Below, piece after piece: positions 12,291 to 24,890 of a stretch of 64,000 nucleotides of DNA. The first letter of the stretch is position 1, and the number at the start of each line of letters is the position of its first letter. The stretch lies in assembly GCA_038380795.1 (NCBI GenBank), contig CM076267.1, positions 10,523,501 to 10,587,500 of the forward strand, written 5' to 3'. The stretch comes from Pyrocephalus nanus (taxonomy: Eukaryota > Chordata > Aves > Passeriformes > Tyrannidae). The notes beneath the pieces are model-generated. The model searched no databases. It had not been told where the DNA came from and saw only the letters and a list, made by a program, of their open reading frames with translations. A program made the position numbers and the translations under genes.

Positions 12291-15200
12291 TGTTTTATAA
12301 CTCCCATTCTTCTCTTCACCAAACTCTCTTGCAAGCTGATAAGACCCCATCTCCTCCTTGCATTAGAAAGTACCAGAAACTCTCCTTAAGGATGTTTCTT
12401 GTAGCCTCACTTTGAATTACATTTATGGGCAGCATCAAAAACTTGAAGCTTAAATAGCACTTGTCTCCTGTCTGCTTAGGTGGAGGATTATAGCATGAAT
12501 TTGTTACCACAGCAGAGGCTGCATTAACACTTGCTCAGTTTGCAGAAGGATTGCTCTGGTTTCTGCCTGTGCACCAGATTTGGATGCAGTGAGGGCAAAC
12601 CCAGATTTGCCCTCTTTCATTTGCATAATTTAAGCTTGAAGCTTCCCAGCTCCCCTCCTGTTCTCTGTTCCCCAAAAGTATTCTAATATTCGGAATTTGT
12701 AAACACAGGATTTGGGATTCCATATGCATCTGGAATTGATAAACTGTTGGAATTACAAAGATGTAACCCTTTACACCTCTAACCTAGGAATGCTCTAGAG
12801 AGAACTTACAGGCACATCTGATGTAGATGCAGGGAGAGTCTGAACAGCTAAAAACAAAATGAAAAAGTTGCTGCTATGTCACTTGGGGGGCAGGCAGGGA
12901 GGAATAAAAACTACAGAATCTGTTAGGCAATAAATACAGACATAATATTTTTGAGCTAACAACTGAAGAGGTGTGAGTCAAATAAAACTTTGTCACATGG
13001 CATTAGTGGGGGAGAGAACCTTTTGGAAGAGACACGGTAGTGAAGGGGGAAAAAACCCACCAAGCAAAAGCCTCGCCCCCAACAGAATCATGGATTAGTT
13101 GAGGTTCAGTGAATGGCTTTGTTGAAAACACAAGAAAAGAATTTAAATAGAGAAGGCCTGATAAGGTGCAGGGCATCACAGATCTGTTTCCATAGTGACA
13201 TTGTTCAAACAGAGGCTTAAAGGAACATCAGTACCGTTGCTGATGAGCTCTATAGAAGACATCCGTCTTCCAGTGGGGATACTGCTGTTGGTTGTCTGAT
13301 GGTTTTTTCCCCTATTCGTTGGATTTGGGGAAAAGGTGACGAAAGGAAAACAAGGGCTTAGAAAAACTATTGACTTGACAGATTGCTGCTCCCTTCCATC
13401 TTCTGCTTTCTGCGTTTTGCATGCCCTCTCCACTCAATTTTACTTTGACTGTTGTTATTGTTAAAAATTGCATTGAAGTGTTTTTAGAAAAAAATAAATA
13501 GACACCTCCACCCCCTAACTGCCTATACTGAAGCAAACACAACTTCACACCAGTGTGGGATTCAGATATGAATGTTCCTTTGTGTCTGTGTTTATTCTTC
13601 TTTGATAAACATGTGCAACTGAACCATTTACTCAAGAGAGCTGATTGTGAGAGTAGCACAGTACATTTTGTATTTCATGTTGCCCACTGTCCTAATCATC
13701 CTGTAGCCACTGGGAAATTCACCAAACATCACCTTCTTTTCATAATTGATGCTTTCCCTTTTGAAAAGTATGGTTGAGCTCTGGTTAGAAAAAAGCTGTT
13801 TCATGTTACAAATATTGTGGTATTGGAGTTCTTCCTTCCATTTTCCTGTTCAAAATTGCCATTTTGTAGTTTTTTCTTAGTTAAGTATACCATGAAAACA
13901 AGCACAAAACCCTTAAGTTACAGCCATATAGAACATATTTTAAGATTAAAAGCCTACCAGTCATTTCTCTGTGTAAACTATGATACGTTTTCCTGAAAAA
14001 AACCCACCATCTTTGTTTAAATAAAACTGCAGAAGTTTTTGGGCTTGAACTTTTTAATATGGGCTGAATAAGGCACCTTATAAGAACAGAAATTTATGTA
14101 GAAAAACAGTAAAAAAAGTCACTGAGGTTCTTTAGGAGCTTGACTTCAGTGCACAGGAGACTGGGCCAGTGTGGAAATGCTGATTTTTATGAGAGTGGCC
14201 AGGTTTAGACAACTCTTACTCAGAAACAAAGGGCTTCATGCTTTGGATGGGTCAGCTCATGCTTATCACAACCATGACTATTGATCTCAAAGTGTTTGAG
14301 ACCATTTGGATTCACTGGATTTGCACCCAGTCTGGATCTGGTCACTGACCTGTTTCCATCTAAAAACACAAGTAGTTTGAGTTGGAAACATCAGGTACTC
14401 CTGACCTTTAGAGTTAGGGAGAATTACCGGGGGAGGAGTTTTGGCTTCAGTGAGGTAAATGTATTATTTTTTTCCCCCAAAATCAGTTAGTTGACCCAAA
14501 AATTTATCTTTAAAAGTAACCTGAATGTATATTGCAAAATATTAATTTCCTATGTTGGTTAAAAAGCTGCTTTATGAAGACACATCCCAAAGGTACTCAG
14601 AAGCAGAGGGAAGAAAAGCAAATAAAAGTGAAAGTGCAGTGTCTTGGCCTGAACACACTAACTTTAAGCATAGTATTCTAGTTAGACTGTTTGTTTTGGT
14701 TAAGGAAATAGACTAGTACAAATGTCCTGTAATAGCTTGGATTTGAGTATATAACTTTGACTGTGATAATGCCAGTAAACTTGGAAGAGTTTCCTTTTAA
14801 AATTGATATTTTTGCACAAAATAATTATATTTTGTAATTAAATCCATTTTTACATATTCCATAGGGTGGTTTTTCTCACAACCATAGCCCTTCTGAGTGC
14901 CAGCAGAGCAGATAATACTCATAAAATTCTTCCACTTTTCCAACCCTATCTTAAAATGGGAAAAAAAGCTTATATTGAAATTTTTTATTTTATTTATTAG
15001 GAGAAATAGAGAGCCTGGAATTACAGCCAATAGGGCGAAAGTTATTTCTCTTTAAATAGCGTGGAGGAGAAATGTCACTTTTAACTGAACTCTAATTTTA
15101 ATGAAATATGCTGTTTTATGCTGCATGCTATTTTATTTTATTTAAAATTCCCTAAATTAGAGGGAAACTGAACATTTTGCTCTTCAGTCTCACTCTTTAC

Positions 15201-15717
15201 TTTCCGAAGAGATTTCATTGCTAAGTGTATCCTACTCCAGTGGGAGATTTACAAAGCTTTCATATTTAGTCTTGCTACTGAGCTGTCAATTAAACAACAG
15301 CCTACAATTAAATGAAGGAAAGCTGCAAAGATGGACCAGCCAAGCTTTTCCTCAGTAGGGGCAGATGGAAAAATGAGGGGCAGCTTGAGTGCTCGCCATT
15401 GAGGCTTGGCAGGGCAGTGGAGCAGTGGCATTTGTTACCCAGAAACTTTGTGGCACATCTGTTTGTGGAGGTGTTCAAGACATGTTCAGACAAAACCCCA
15501 GCTGATTTCTTTGGGTGTTGGTGGTAGTTCTGCTTCAAGTGGGATTTTGTTTTAGGGACGTGTAGAGTTCCTCTCCAGCTAACATTTCCTGGGACTCAGT
15601 CATTATATTGTTTGTTTATTTGGTTTTCCTTCTTTCCTCCTCATCCCTGGGCAAGGTAAAAACCTACTTCAGCATCTCGTAAAACTGACACATCTCAGTC
15701 TGTGTGGGGTCCTGGTT

Positions 15718-15832
15718 CATAGAATCACAGGGTGCTTTGTGTTGGAAATGACCTTAAAGCTCATCTCATTCCAACCCCCCCCACGGCTGGGAGCACCTTC
15801 CACCAGACTGGGTATCTCAAAATCCCAGCTCA
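15718..15832 (-). mobile_element. CR1 LINE 3' end fragment (avian type)
   Basis: The + strand opens with ATAGAATCACAG, the reverse complement of the octamer tail that ends avian CR1 elements. It continues with a run like TTGGAAATGACCTTAAAGCT, then CATTCCAACCCCCCCCACGG, then GGAGCACCTTCCACCAGACT. These are the hallmark bases of the CR1 3' UTR seen in inverse orientation. Only about 115 bases remain, which is the usual strong 5' truncation of CR1. It is less diverged than the other CR1 pieces in the window and is therefore the youngest recognisable retroelement here. It is also good evidence that the DNA is avian. Confidence 0.93.
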
Positions 15833-16349
15833 TAGTTTATAAACATGGACAGCTCATCCACTTTTAAGTTTCTGAAGCTGTTTCTGTGATCCCAATTCTA
15901 CACATTCCTGGATCTCAGGAAACAATGGTAAATTTTGATCATATTTTCCTGATGTGACAAACAATTTCTGTCTATTGGTCTTTCATGGAAATTGTATTTT
16001 CTTCCATCTCATATTTTCCTCAACAAGGAGTTTAAGGAATATTGCGACTTTAACCTAGAATATAATTCTAAGACACCATGTAGTCAGAGGTGTATGAGAA
16101 GTTGCATCTTGGAATAGAGGAATATATTCAAACTCCAAATTCTGTGCCTTTTGAATGTAAGATGATTTTATTTTTAGTCCTGATGCAGATCCCCTGGTGC
16201 TTGGGTGAATGCTAGAGTTAGTAAAGAGGGAAAGGTAAGAATACGAGAACAGAGCGGGGTCAGGAAGGAGGAGGTGAATGTGGTCATTGATAACAGCTGA
16301 TACTTGAGGTGTGTATCCAAGATCCCTCAGGACTGGAGATTAGAAACCT
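15833..16349. other. Noncoding DNA between repeats
   Basis: AT-rich sequence between the young CR1 tail and the MIR-type SINE. I see no gene, RNA or repeat in it. Confidence 0.6.
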
Positions 16350-16585
16350 GTTCATGTTGTTGTACAAGCACTAAGACACAGCCCCTGGGCTAAGGAGTTT
16401 ACACTCAGAAACACAAAGATCCCATCCTTTTACTAGCAAAGAGGTGAGGAAATCTGTCTGGGAAAGATTAAATACCTTGACCAAGGTCACCGTAGTTACC
16501 CCTTCTCCCAGAAACTGATGGTGGCACAACTCGTGCACTCTGAGTCCAGGGCATTACTGCCAAGTCATGCTTTCCTTTCCCTAAT
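16350..16585 (-). mobile_element. MIR-type SINE (ancient amniote)
   Basis: Read on the minus strand, this looks like an amniote MIR/CORE-type SINE. The + strand shows 'ACCTTGACCAAGGTCACCGT' near 16477, the inverse of the conserved MIR stretch that reads like GTGACCTTGG...AAGT. The segment near 16540 (ACTCTGAGTCCAGGGCATTA) corresponds to the region after the tRNA-derived B box. The tail near 16360-16410 (TTGTACAAGCACTAAGACAC, then CCCCTGGGCTAAGGAGTTTA) matches the tail of amniote MIR-like elements that reads 'TGTAAGCTC...GGGGCAGG...GTACA'. Head and tail are in the right order and spacing for one insertion. It is old and non-functional. The boundaries are approximate. Confidence 0.75.
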
Positions 16586-17929
16586 GATTTCCAACAGTCC
16601 AGTCACCAAAACAGAAAGCTGGTTACCAGGGAGCCGGCAGAGACCTTCCCTGTGCTATGGAGGGAGTGTGGGTGCGTGTTTGGTGCATGGGATAAAACTC
16701 CAGTTCTGCCTCCCGAGAGCCTTCAGAAGTCGTTTTCTCTCACTTGCTGTCCCAGCAAGCAGCATTCCACCTGTGGATTTGGTATCCTAGAAGTGTCCTG
16801 AGCCAGTTTCTGTTTTGGAACCTGCTGTTGCATGTGTGGAACCCGGAAGCTCTGAGTAGATGAGGAGAAAGCAACCTTTTCCAGGCACCCTTTGAGGTAC
16901 ATTTGGTTTTAAAGAGTGCATTAATATTGGTTAATCTTTGTCTGAGTTAACACTGAAGAACTAGTGAATTAGAAGCATTCTTCTACTTTCAAAGGAATCT
17001 ATATTAGTTTTGCCTGTTCTGGTTGTTCAAAATGAGAAAATTATTTAAAATTTTGTTGTGTGAGAGAAAAATCATTAAAGGCATTGAATAATCTTGCAAA
17101 GAAAGTGTCCCACTGTGAAACCTGACACCAGTGACTTTTTTTTCTTTTGTGTGGGAGTTATATTTATGTTTTCCCCTCCCATCCTAAGTCTCCCTTCTAC
17201 TTCTAAGTGATGTGGAAAATGTTGGTGCCAAAAAAAAGCTAGATGAAGTATTGATAAATGTGGGAATCACTTACAGCGGAGGAAAATTAGAAGGCAGCTG
17301 TTTTTCATCTTTTCTGTTAACTTGGGAGGTGTGTGTGTCTTTGTGTGAAGAATTGAGGCTATTGGTTTATATCCCTCTATCATACTGTTGGAGAAGGGGA
17401 AAAAGCAAGAGTGCTAAGAGTGAGAATCAATCACACAACTTTTATTCAGGCTTCTATTCATTATAGATCAAGGTTTAATAAATGTAGGGAATGTTTTCTT
17501 GCAGTTTTTTGTCTCTGTGTCAAATATTCTCAAGTGCTAGGGATGGTTTGAGACTAGTTCATGGTATGCTTTATTCCCAAGACAACTTTCTTCTTGAAAA
17601 ACTGTACTGAAGTGGAATGAATGTTCTCCTGCATTTACAGCACTGGGGAGATGTTGTGTTGAGCATTGTGTCAGGGCTAATTCTAGATTAGCTGTGAGAA
17701 AGCACTGTAGTAACAAATACAACTGAGGATTTCAGAATCTGCATGCAATATGTTAATGGAGAATGTAATTTTAATTCTTAGGTAGAGCAAGTGGTTTTGA
17801 CATTACTGGATAGTGGATAGTTCTTTCAAATTGTCAAGTTAGAAATTACAATACAGAATAAACCAGAAACAATTATTCTGATATTTTCACAACATGTATC
17901 TTCAGCTCTGTCTATAACTCAGAAAGGTT
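16586..17929. other. Noncoding DNA, unassigned
   Basis: No gene or repeat is recognised. A purine-rich stretch near 17210-17300 and some T-rich runs near 17135-17150 are the only compositional features. Open frames of 84-90 codons on the + strand lack any motif. Confidence 0.55.
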
Positions 17930-18475
17930 TGATAACCTGAGAAGGAATCAGAGATATGTAGAAAAGCCATGGGTATGGAATGACATCCATGGGACCAGAG
18001 AGTAGACTAGAGCTTTTCAGATTGGGAAAAAAACCCTTGGTTGGAGGCTGAGGGTGTCATAAAACTAAAAACGATGGGGAGAAGGTAAACAAGGAGCAAT
18101 CAGACATAGCTTCATTTGAATAAAGAAAGAACTTGGTAAAACTTAGACAACTAGCTTAAAATAATCTTTTCTTTTTTTTCATACACATGCAATCGATTGT
18201 GGAACTCACTGCAATAAAATGTCAAGAAGGCCAAACTGGGTTCAGAAAGAGGTTAAATTCATAGAGGTTAAACTCAGAGACTATGAAATACAATGGTCTG
18301 ACTTCTTAAGTCCATAAACTGCTGATTGCCAGAAGCCAGGAGGGTGTATTTGGGAAAGAATTGCTGTAAGCTTACTCTGGCTTTGTGTTCTTTCCCAAAG
18401 CAAGTGCTACTGATGGTCACTGGAGATAGGATATGCATCAGAATGAGACATTGGGGCGGTTTTGTGGCTTGCTTT
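17930..18475 (+). mobile_element. Ancient CR1 LINE, 3' end
   Basis: Over about 540 bases the + strand tracks the 3' end of old amniote CR1 elements in order. It has a GGGTATGGAATGACATCCAT block (17971), GAGCTTTTCAGATTGGG (18010), a CATAAAACTAAAAACGATGG block (18058), TTGTGGAACTCACTGCAATA (18198), GCCAGAAGCCAGGAGGGTGT (18329) and the terminal GATGGTCACTGGAGATAGGA followed by ATGAGACATTGG (18412-18455). These correspond to the family's '...GGTATGGAATGGC', 'TGTGGAACTC', 'GCCAGAAGC' and 'GGCCACTGT.GGAGACAGGAT' landmarks. Substitutions and small gaps are abundant, so the copy is ancient. No ORF survives. Confidence 0.85.
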
Positions 18476-21400
18476 CCAACATCTCTAGCTGTCTGACTTC
18501 ATTTACAGGCATGATATTTTGGTCATGTTCCACTTAATCGTCAAACTACATCCTTTAATTTATTCTCTACTCTTCATCCCTAAAGACTCACAGTAGCCTT
18601 GTCTGCCAGAGCTTCATCCAGGAATTTCTCAGTTACCTATTCAGTGTGGCCCCATTGATTTCATCAGAATGATTGCTTTGTGAGGTGCTGATCTCAGTTC
18701 TGTTTTGTCACTTCAGTAGCATCTCCTCACTCCTTTCAGTTTCACTTGCTGTTGCTTTAATCATTGAAAGCCTTTTCTGCTTCTGTTTGTTGTTCACTGT
18801 CATCATCCAGGTAATTTAGCTATTACTTCCCCTAATGGGGACGGCATGCTTCTTTCCAGCCCCTAACCTTTCTTATTGTCCACTTTGGGTTTTAAATATT
18901 GCAGTAATGGTTGGGGGGAATTTCCTGCTTTTGTCACGGAAAGAATGGAAGTGTGTTGCTCTGGTTCGTGTTTGTGAATGTGAAGGAAGCAGTACTGTAA
19001 GCTGTAAGTTCTGTAAAGCTCCTTTGACAAGTGACAGACAATTGTATTTCACATGGGCAGAGTGCGTGTGAGATTTTGTCACTCTGGATTTTGCTTGTTT
19101 AATCCTGTAACTGCCATGAGTGAATTCCAGGTCAACGCCAGTGTCACATCAGTGGTGTGTGAGCCAGTGTAGTGAAGCTGCAGGGCCGTGCTGTTTTGTT
19201 GACCTCTTTAGTGCTGTGCTCAGAAAGTGTGTATTTTTTGCTGCTGTCCCAGAGACTGGGAGTGGGAACTTGGAAGTTTCCCACTGCAATCAATAGGAAA
19301 CCAGCAAGTACTTAGGAATGAGAATTGCTTTGCTTTCTGGTGTCTGGCCCACTGCCTATTTTTGTGGTTTGTGTCATAGTCCAGCTTTCACACTCCTCTG
19401 GGGGTGAAGAGGTGGCTGCATTTGTCGCTGGCCATGCACACTGAAATACAGCTCAGGCACAGTGTAAACACACACAACTCTAAGTCATCTTCAGGGAGAA
19501 GAGGAAACTTTTGTGCCTTCCTAGGAAGGCTGTCCTTAGGAAAAGTAAAGAACTGTGAACACAGGACTTTTCAACTAAGAAGGCTTTTCCTTCAAAAGGA
19601 CTAGGTAAAGTTTGGGGATTTATACTCTATTTCTATTGCTAGAAGTTCTCAAACTAACATTTTAGCTTTTGTAGTTGTGGAGAAACCTTGTTGAAAGAGT
19701 GCAGCAACTGCTGCAGCCACCTGAGTTGGCAGGCAGCCTGAAACCAGAAGCCTTGAGGTGCTGAATTCCTCTCATTCATTCAATGGATGGCTAATTCAAA
19801 TGGCATGGACACAACTCTAAAGGTGAACGGTAACTGTTCCATCGTGCATCACAGCAGCCAGAAAAATGCTCAGAGTATGTAATGAAGGTGAGTTGTATTG
19901 TGTTGGACACTTTTTAACAGCACAGAGCAAGCTGAACATCGGCTGCCAAGTGTCTGTGCAGCCTCAGTCTGCTCAATTAAACATTAACTAGAGATGAGCA
20001 GCAGCAAACAAGAGAAAGTATGAAGTGAGTAATAAGAAAAGGAAAAAGAGACCTTTGTAATAACATTTCAGCTGGACTTAGGCATGTATTTGCCTGCTGG
20101 CGTCCTCCTGCTCGCCAAATTCTTTGACTCGCAAAAAGGTTTTCCTACTCGCTGGATTTGGGATTTTGACCTGTGTTCTGAAGGAGAAACCATTTCCTAC
20201 CTGGTAAGCAGAAGTTTATGAGACAGGAATGTGCACGCTGTATTTTGTTGCTGACAAAAGTAAAGAATTATTTCTATTTTTCATTTAGAATAAAATATTT
20301 GAGTGGGAGAATGTTGCTCTGTTATCTGACTTAAGAGGAATTGGTATTTCCATTAAAAATGGTTTTGTGCTCATCTGTGCCAGAGAACATGGAAGAAATT
20401 TACTGTGTGAACTTTTATTTTAAGTTCATTAAAATAAACCATTAATAAAATTAATTAAATAATAACATGAATGAAAACTTTATTAAAGTTAATAAAATAA
20501 ATGAAGTATATTAAAACCAAACATTCTGAGAGGCTGAGATACATCTAAAAATCTCCTTTCTCTTTCTCCATATCAAAGATTATTTAATTCCCCTAATTAT
20601 GATTGTTACTTATATTTTTCAAATTGCTGTTACATTAAAGGACTTCAGTGTCCTGTTTTGGGAAAGAGACTGCTAGCCTCAAAGTGCTTCAGTCTGGAAT
20701 GAGGTCAAGGGCTATGAAAGTTGAAGAGGAAGGTAGTAGAGCTTTGCAAGACATTCACTGTAGATTATCAGTGAAGATTATCAGCATTATCAATGAAGGA
20801 GAGCTCCTCACATGGATGTCAGTTCTGCAGAAACAAGGAGCAGACAGATGTTGGAAACTGTCAACAACAGGAGAATGTTAATTTGAATAAATCCTGCTGG
20901 GTTTGTCCTCTCTCCCTTTACAGACACTTATTAAAAGCAGATTCTCCTCGTCCAAATCTGTCTGGACATTAATGACATAGTAGATTTTTGCAAAAGACTC
21001 AAAAGGTCAAATAGCAGATCTAGTCCAGAATACATCTGCTGGACAATGTGATCATAATTCTAGTCACCTGGGCCTTGAACAGGCCTCCAGTTACCCCGGG
21101 AAGTCTGAATCTCTCCTGTGTTTGTTATTCTGGGTGCCCATTGCCACACACTGGTCTTCAGAAATTCTGCTGGAGGTTTTTCCATCCCAACTCAATGGCT
21201 CTACCTTTTGTTTACAAACTCAAACCCTGTGAAACAGGTAGTGAAACTTTCTTGTGTATATGTAAAACTATGTCAAGGCCACTTTAAAATCTGCCTGGTT
21301 TCAACTCTGCCTTGAGTCATTCCTTTTCCCTGGTATATCACATGTACTTTCCAAAGAAAGGGGCCAAATGCTGTGAAACTTATTGGAAAGGTTTAAAATC

Positions 21401-24400
21401 TTTGACCTGTTCTATGTTCCACTTGTTCCTGTTTTTCTTAGACTTTCTACAATTGATAATTCCATTCAGTCTGTCCCATGTTCTTATAATCAATTCCTGC
21501 CTAGATCTTTTTCCATTTGGCTGTTCTTGCAGACTTCTGATCTTGTTGCCACATTTTCATGACTTTTGTGTGTGTTGTAAATTTTTTAAAGGGTGGCGAG
21601 TATTTCCCAAACTTTCCATTTTCCAATGTCTGAATCTGAGAGCTGCCCAGCTCCTTAAGCTGATAAAGTGTCTGCTACTGCCCTAATTTATCCTGCTGAT
21701 ATTGCACAGCTAAATCTGTGCATCCCACTTCAGAGATGGCTGTACTCCAGGACCTGTGTGTAGCAAGCCACATTTAAAACTACAATACCTGGAAAGCAGT
21801 TTGGGACAAAAAGGGCATATGGATGTGACAGATATTAATGTCAGTGTTCCTGGAGGCCTCACTGTCCCCCAGTAAAACAGGTCCAGATATTGGCTTGGTT
21901 TCCTTGTGTCTGAATTCAGCCAAGATCATTCCTATCCAACTTCTTAAGTGGCTTGAAAACACTGAAATGAATTGCTTTAAACACTAATAAGTAATTTTGA
22001 TTACTGAGAAGGGTGTATTCACTTGCCAGCATGGTACTGGTGCTGAAAGTGGATTACATTAGCCTTTTGTTTGAAATCAATTGAGTTTACAACTCCACTT
22101 CAAAGCCTTTGGAGCTTTAAAATAGAGCCAGCAGAAACTGTTTAACAAGTCAATGCTGCCCTGTGATTTGCATTGTTGTAGCTTTAGTTGTGAGAGGGAA
22201 AGACTTCATTTTCCTGTACTTTCACTTCTCCCAGGGAGTGTGGTGCAGGACAAAAAGCAGCCCATTGAGTTTTACCTCACCACTGGTTTGCTGGGCTTTA
22301 CCTCGGCCCAGCTGCCTCCCTACACACTGGATTGCAATTCCTCCTGCAGTTTCAGCGAGCTGTCACTTTAAAGCCTGATTTATTGTTAGACTACACTGTA
22401 CTTTTCAATTGTTTCACTTTTCAAAACTTTAGTTATGATGAAGAATCCCTTCATGATCAAGAGTTTATGGAAGAGTGGAGCTTTTTAGACTTCACATATT
22501 AACTTCTTATTCCTTTTGTATGAAGGGCAGCACATTCCTTCAGTGACCCAGGGGAAACAAGCACTGTGGCTTAAAACAAGAATGATACCCTAACACTTAA
22601 AATCCATGGATTTTTTTTTTCAGTCACTGTTAGTGTTTTTGTGAAACTAACAAAGCAGGAGGCCTTAGTTTAAACATCAACTGCTTCTTCTGAGGTGAGG
22701 GAAGCATTTTCCGTAAAATAAATGTTTCTCTTTAACCCTCACACAATGAAGAGGCTTCTGTCAATATAAATAAACATCAGAGGAAGCAGAGAGGGAGATG
22801 GTGAATACCATTGCTTCAACAAAAGTTTGTCTTTGCTTTTTGATTTGTGACTTAAGCAGTGAGGAAGCTGAAGCAAGCAGCAAGGTGCTTTTTGCCCCAG
22901 TGAAAGGCTACATCAGTCTTGGCCCACTTTTCTAACCTTCCTTGGCCTGTACTGTTCCAACTCAGGAGTAAAACTTCCATATTTTTTAAGGGTCACTGAC
23001 TTGGAAGAAGATTAATAGAAACTTTAACTCCATGGAAATAAAAATTATAGCTGTTTCCTTTTTAGGACTGAGGTAGTATCATTTGTAGTTTGAGGAGAAA
23101 ATGTAGGGGCTACTCAGAGTCTGTCAAAAATGTGACAAATGAAGAGCGACACACTCTCAAATTGATTCTGACTCCTGGTGTATTGAGCATCAAGATTTTT
23201 TTGTGGCTCTACCGTAGAAGGAGCCCCAGACAGTTCTGGATTCCCCCCACCTCTTTTCTCTTGGGACAGGAGAAAGAGGAGAGATTCATCATGCTCTTAC
23301 TACTAAAAGATCTTTTAAATGCATTGAGACAATTCCTATGCATGAAGTCATAGCTGGCTTATGTATGATTCTGGTAGACTTTGAAACAGTCTTCCACAGT
23401 CTTGAAATCTGTGGACTCCTGGATCCTGATTCCTTTGGAATAAGTTAAGGCTGGGTTTGCACCTTTTTAATTTGATTAGAAATTACCTTCTTCACAATAC
23501 CCCGAGTGAAACACTTCAGCTGTAACAAAGGTACTGTTTTTTAAAATCGTTTTGCCAAAAAAGTTCTCATTCACTCTACCCCATTAACAACCGGTCTTTT
23601 TCAGAGGAAGATGAGACCTTGGCTGTCCTGTTCTCACATGTGTTTGCTCTGACACCCAACACAGTTGGGTGTCAAGCTTTGCCTTTCTACACACAGAGAA
23701 GCAAAGTTGAGCAGTCTGGCAGCACAGAACTCTCGAGTTTTGGACAGCCCGTGGCAGTCCCTGCTCAGGGCTTTCTTGTTCGTGTAGCAAATACACAAAG
23801 TACCAGTGACAGAACCAAGCAGATCTCCACGTGTGTGGAAGTGATAGTTCATGGATAATGCAGTGTGTCTCCTCCATTATTGTTTTCCTTTAAAGCTTGC
23901 ACACAGATTTGTTTCATCGAAGTTTCACAGTACCAGCAAAGACAAAGAGGTTTAAATATCAAGTGAGCAAAGCTGAAATTGGATTTTATACTTTGTTCTA
24001 GAGTGCAGGGAACTGATGATAAAACTGGAGGTTGTGAGCAAAGGATACTTACTTTTGCTTTTTCCTAAGGACTTGTGCAAGGGAACAGGTCGGGGGAGAG
24101 ATGTAATAAACCCAGGCCTTGTGCTTAGATCTTGAAAAAACATGCTTATGCCACAAAATGGCTTTGAATGAACAATAACTGATTACAGTTTCTTCTGTTG
24201 GAACACAATTTGCATCCTAACACAAGCTCTTCATTATAATCACTGGTTCCCTGTGCTGGTACAGAAGACACATCAGTGCCTCATGCTGCCAAGCACTGTG
24301 GTTTTTCAGAAGGAAGAAAAAGGCTTAATGCTATTTGTTCAACCCAGCCAGAGATCTACTGTTTATAATCTGAGATATCATAAAATGTGTTTTCAATTAC

Positions 24401-24837
24401 CTTGTGCATATTTTTAAAGAATTAAATTTCCATCAAAGGACTTTGTGAGCTGTTTGATCTCACTGTGCCTAAAGAGCCCAATCTGACTGGAGATAGTTTT
24501 GTCTGAACACAATATAGCACAATTGTAGCAAATGTGCCCTTTGAGTATATGCGACTTTAAAAGAAATCAGTTTATTAGTGAGAGAAGAGGATGGTGGGGG
24601 GCTAATTTCCAGTGTTAGCTGTGACATGAGTAGCTAAAGACTGGATGTGCAAAGGGACTATGGTTCTTTGTGCTATATGAGTGACTTAAGCTTTTGTTTC
24701 CTTCTGTGTTGCTCTGGATATAGTGTTCCATTTCCCCCGACATCTCTATGTGTGAGACAGAGCCCTACCCTACTGTGAGAACCTGGAAACAAAAAAAATG
24801 TAGTATTTTTGTTTCACTGAAAAAAGACTGCTTGTGA
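18476..24837. other. Noncoding DNA, unassigned
   Basis: About 6.4 kb without a recognised gene. It includes an extreme A+T block at 20411-20518, listed separately, and a small CpG-containing open stretch at 20072-20203 that is bounded by splice-like signals and is discussed as a finding. Open frames such as 21312-21686 (124 codons, + strand) are rich in hydrophobic codons because the DNA is pyrimidine-rich. They show no domain or conserved motif and are treated as chance. Confidence 0.55.
20411..20518. repeat. A/T-only low-complexity block
   Basis: About 108 bases are almost purely A and T, with repeated TTAATAAAA/ATTAATAAA-like words. It looks like decayed AT-rich simple sequence. It could also act as a matrix-attachment type region, but nothing here demonstrates that. 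Confidence 0.8.
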
Positions 24838-24890
24838 TGCCATTGTGCTCGGCTCTGTACAAGGCACAGATGCTTTGCACCGAATAAACT
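24838..24890 (-). mobile_element. MIR-like SINE tail fragment
   Basis: The words CCATTGTGCTCGGCTCTGTA followed by CAAGGCACAGA correspond to the inverse of the amniote MIR-like SINE tail ('CTGTACA...CACAATGGGG' type), the same tail seen in the element at 16350-16585. Only about 50 bases can be supported and no head is recognised next to it. Confidence 0.5.

Larger units (their letters stand above)
4906..15717. other. Noncoding DNA, unassigned
   Basis: About 10.8 kb of AT-rich sequence with no recognisable gene, RNA or dateable repeat. It contains scattered short A- and T-runs (for example T10 at 12041-12050), one AT dinucleotide run and one AAAAT run listed separately, and a 10-base palindrome-like motif GAAAGCTTTC near 10695. 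Conceptual frames of 60-115 codons occur on both strands but have no conserved motif. The likely status is MYLK 5' intron or the intergenic region before it. Confidence 0.6.

Noticed and set aside
21312..21686. 124-codon + strand frame rich in F, L and C, possible membrane protein
   Set aside because: Hydrophobicity follows from the pyrimidine-rich DNA. There are no charged flanks or repeated helix pattern and no related protein that I recognise.
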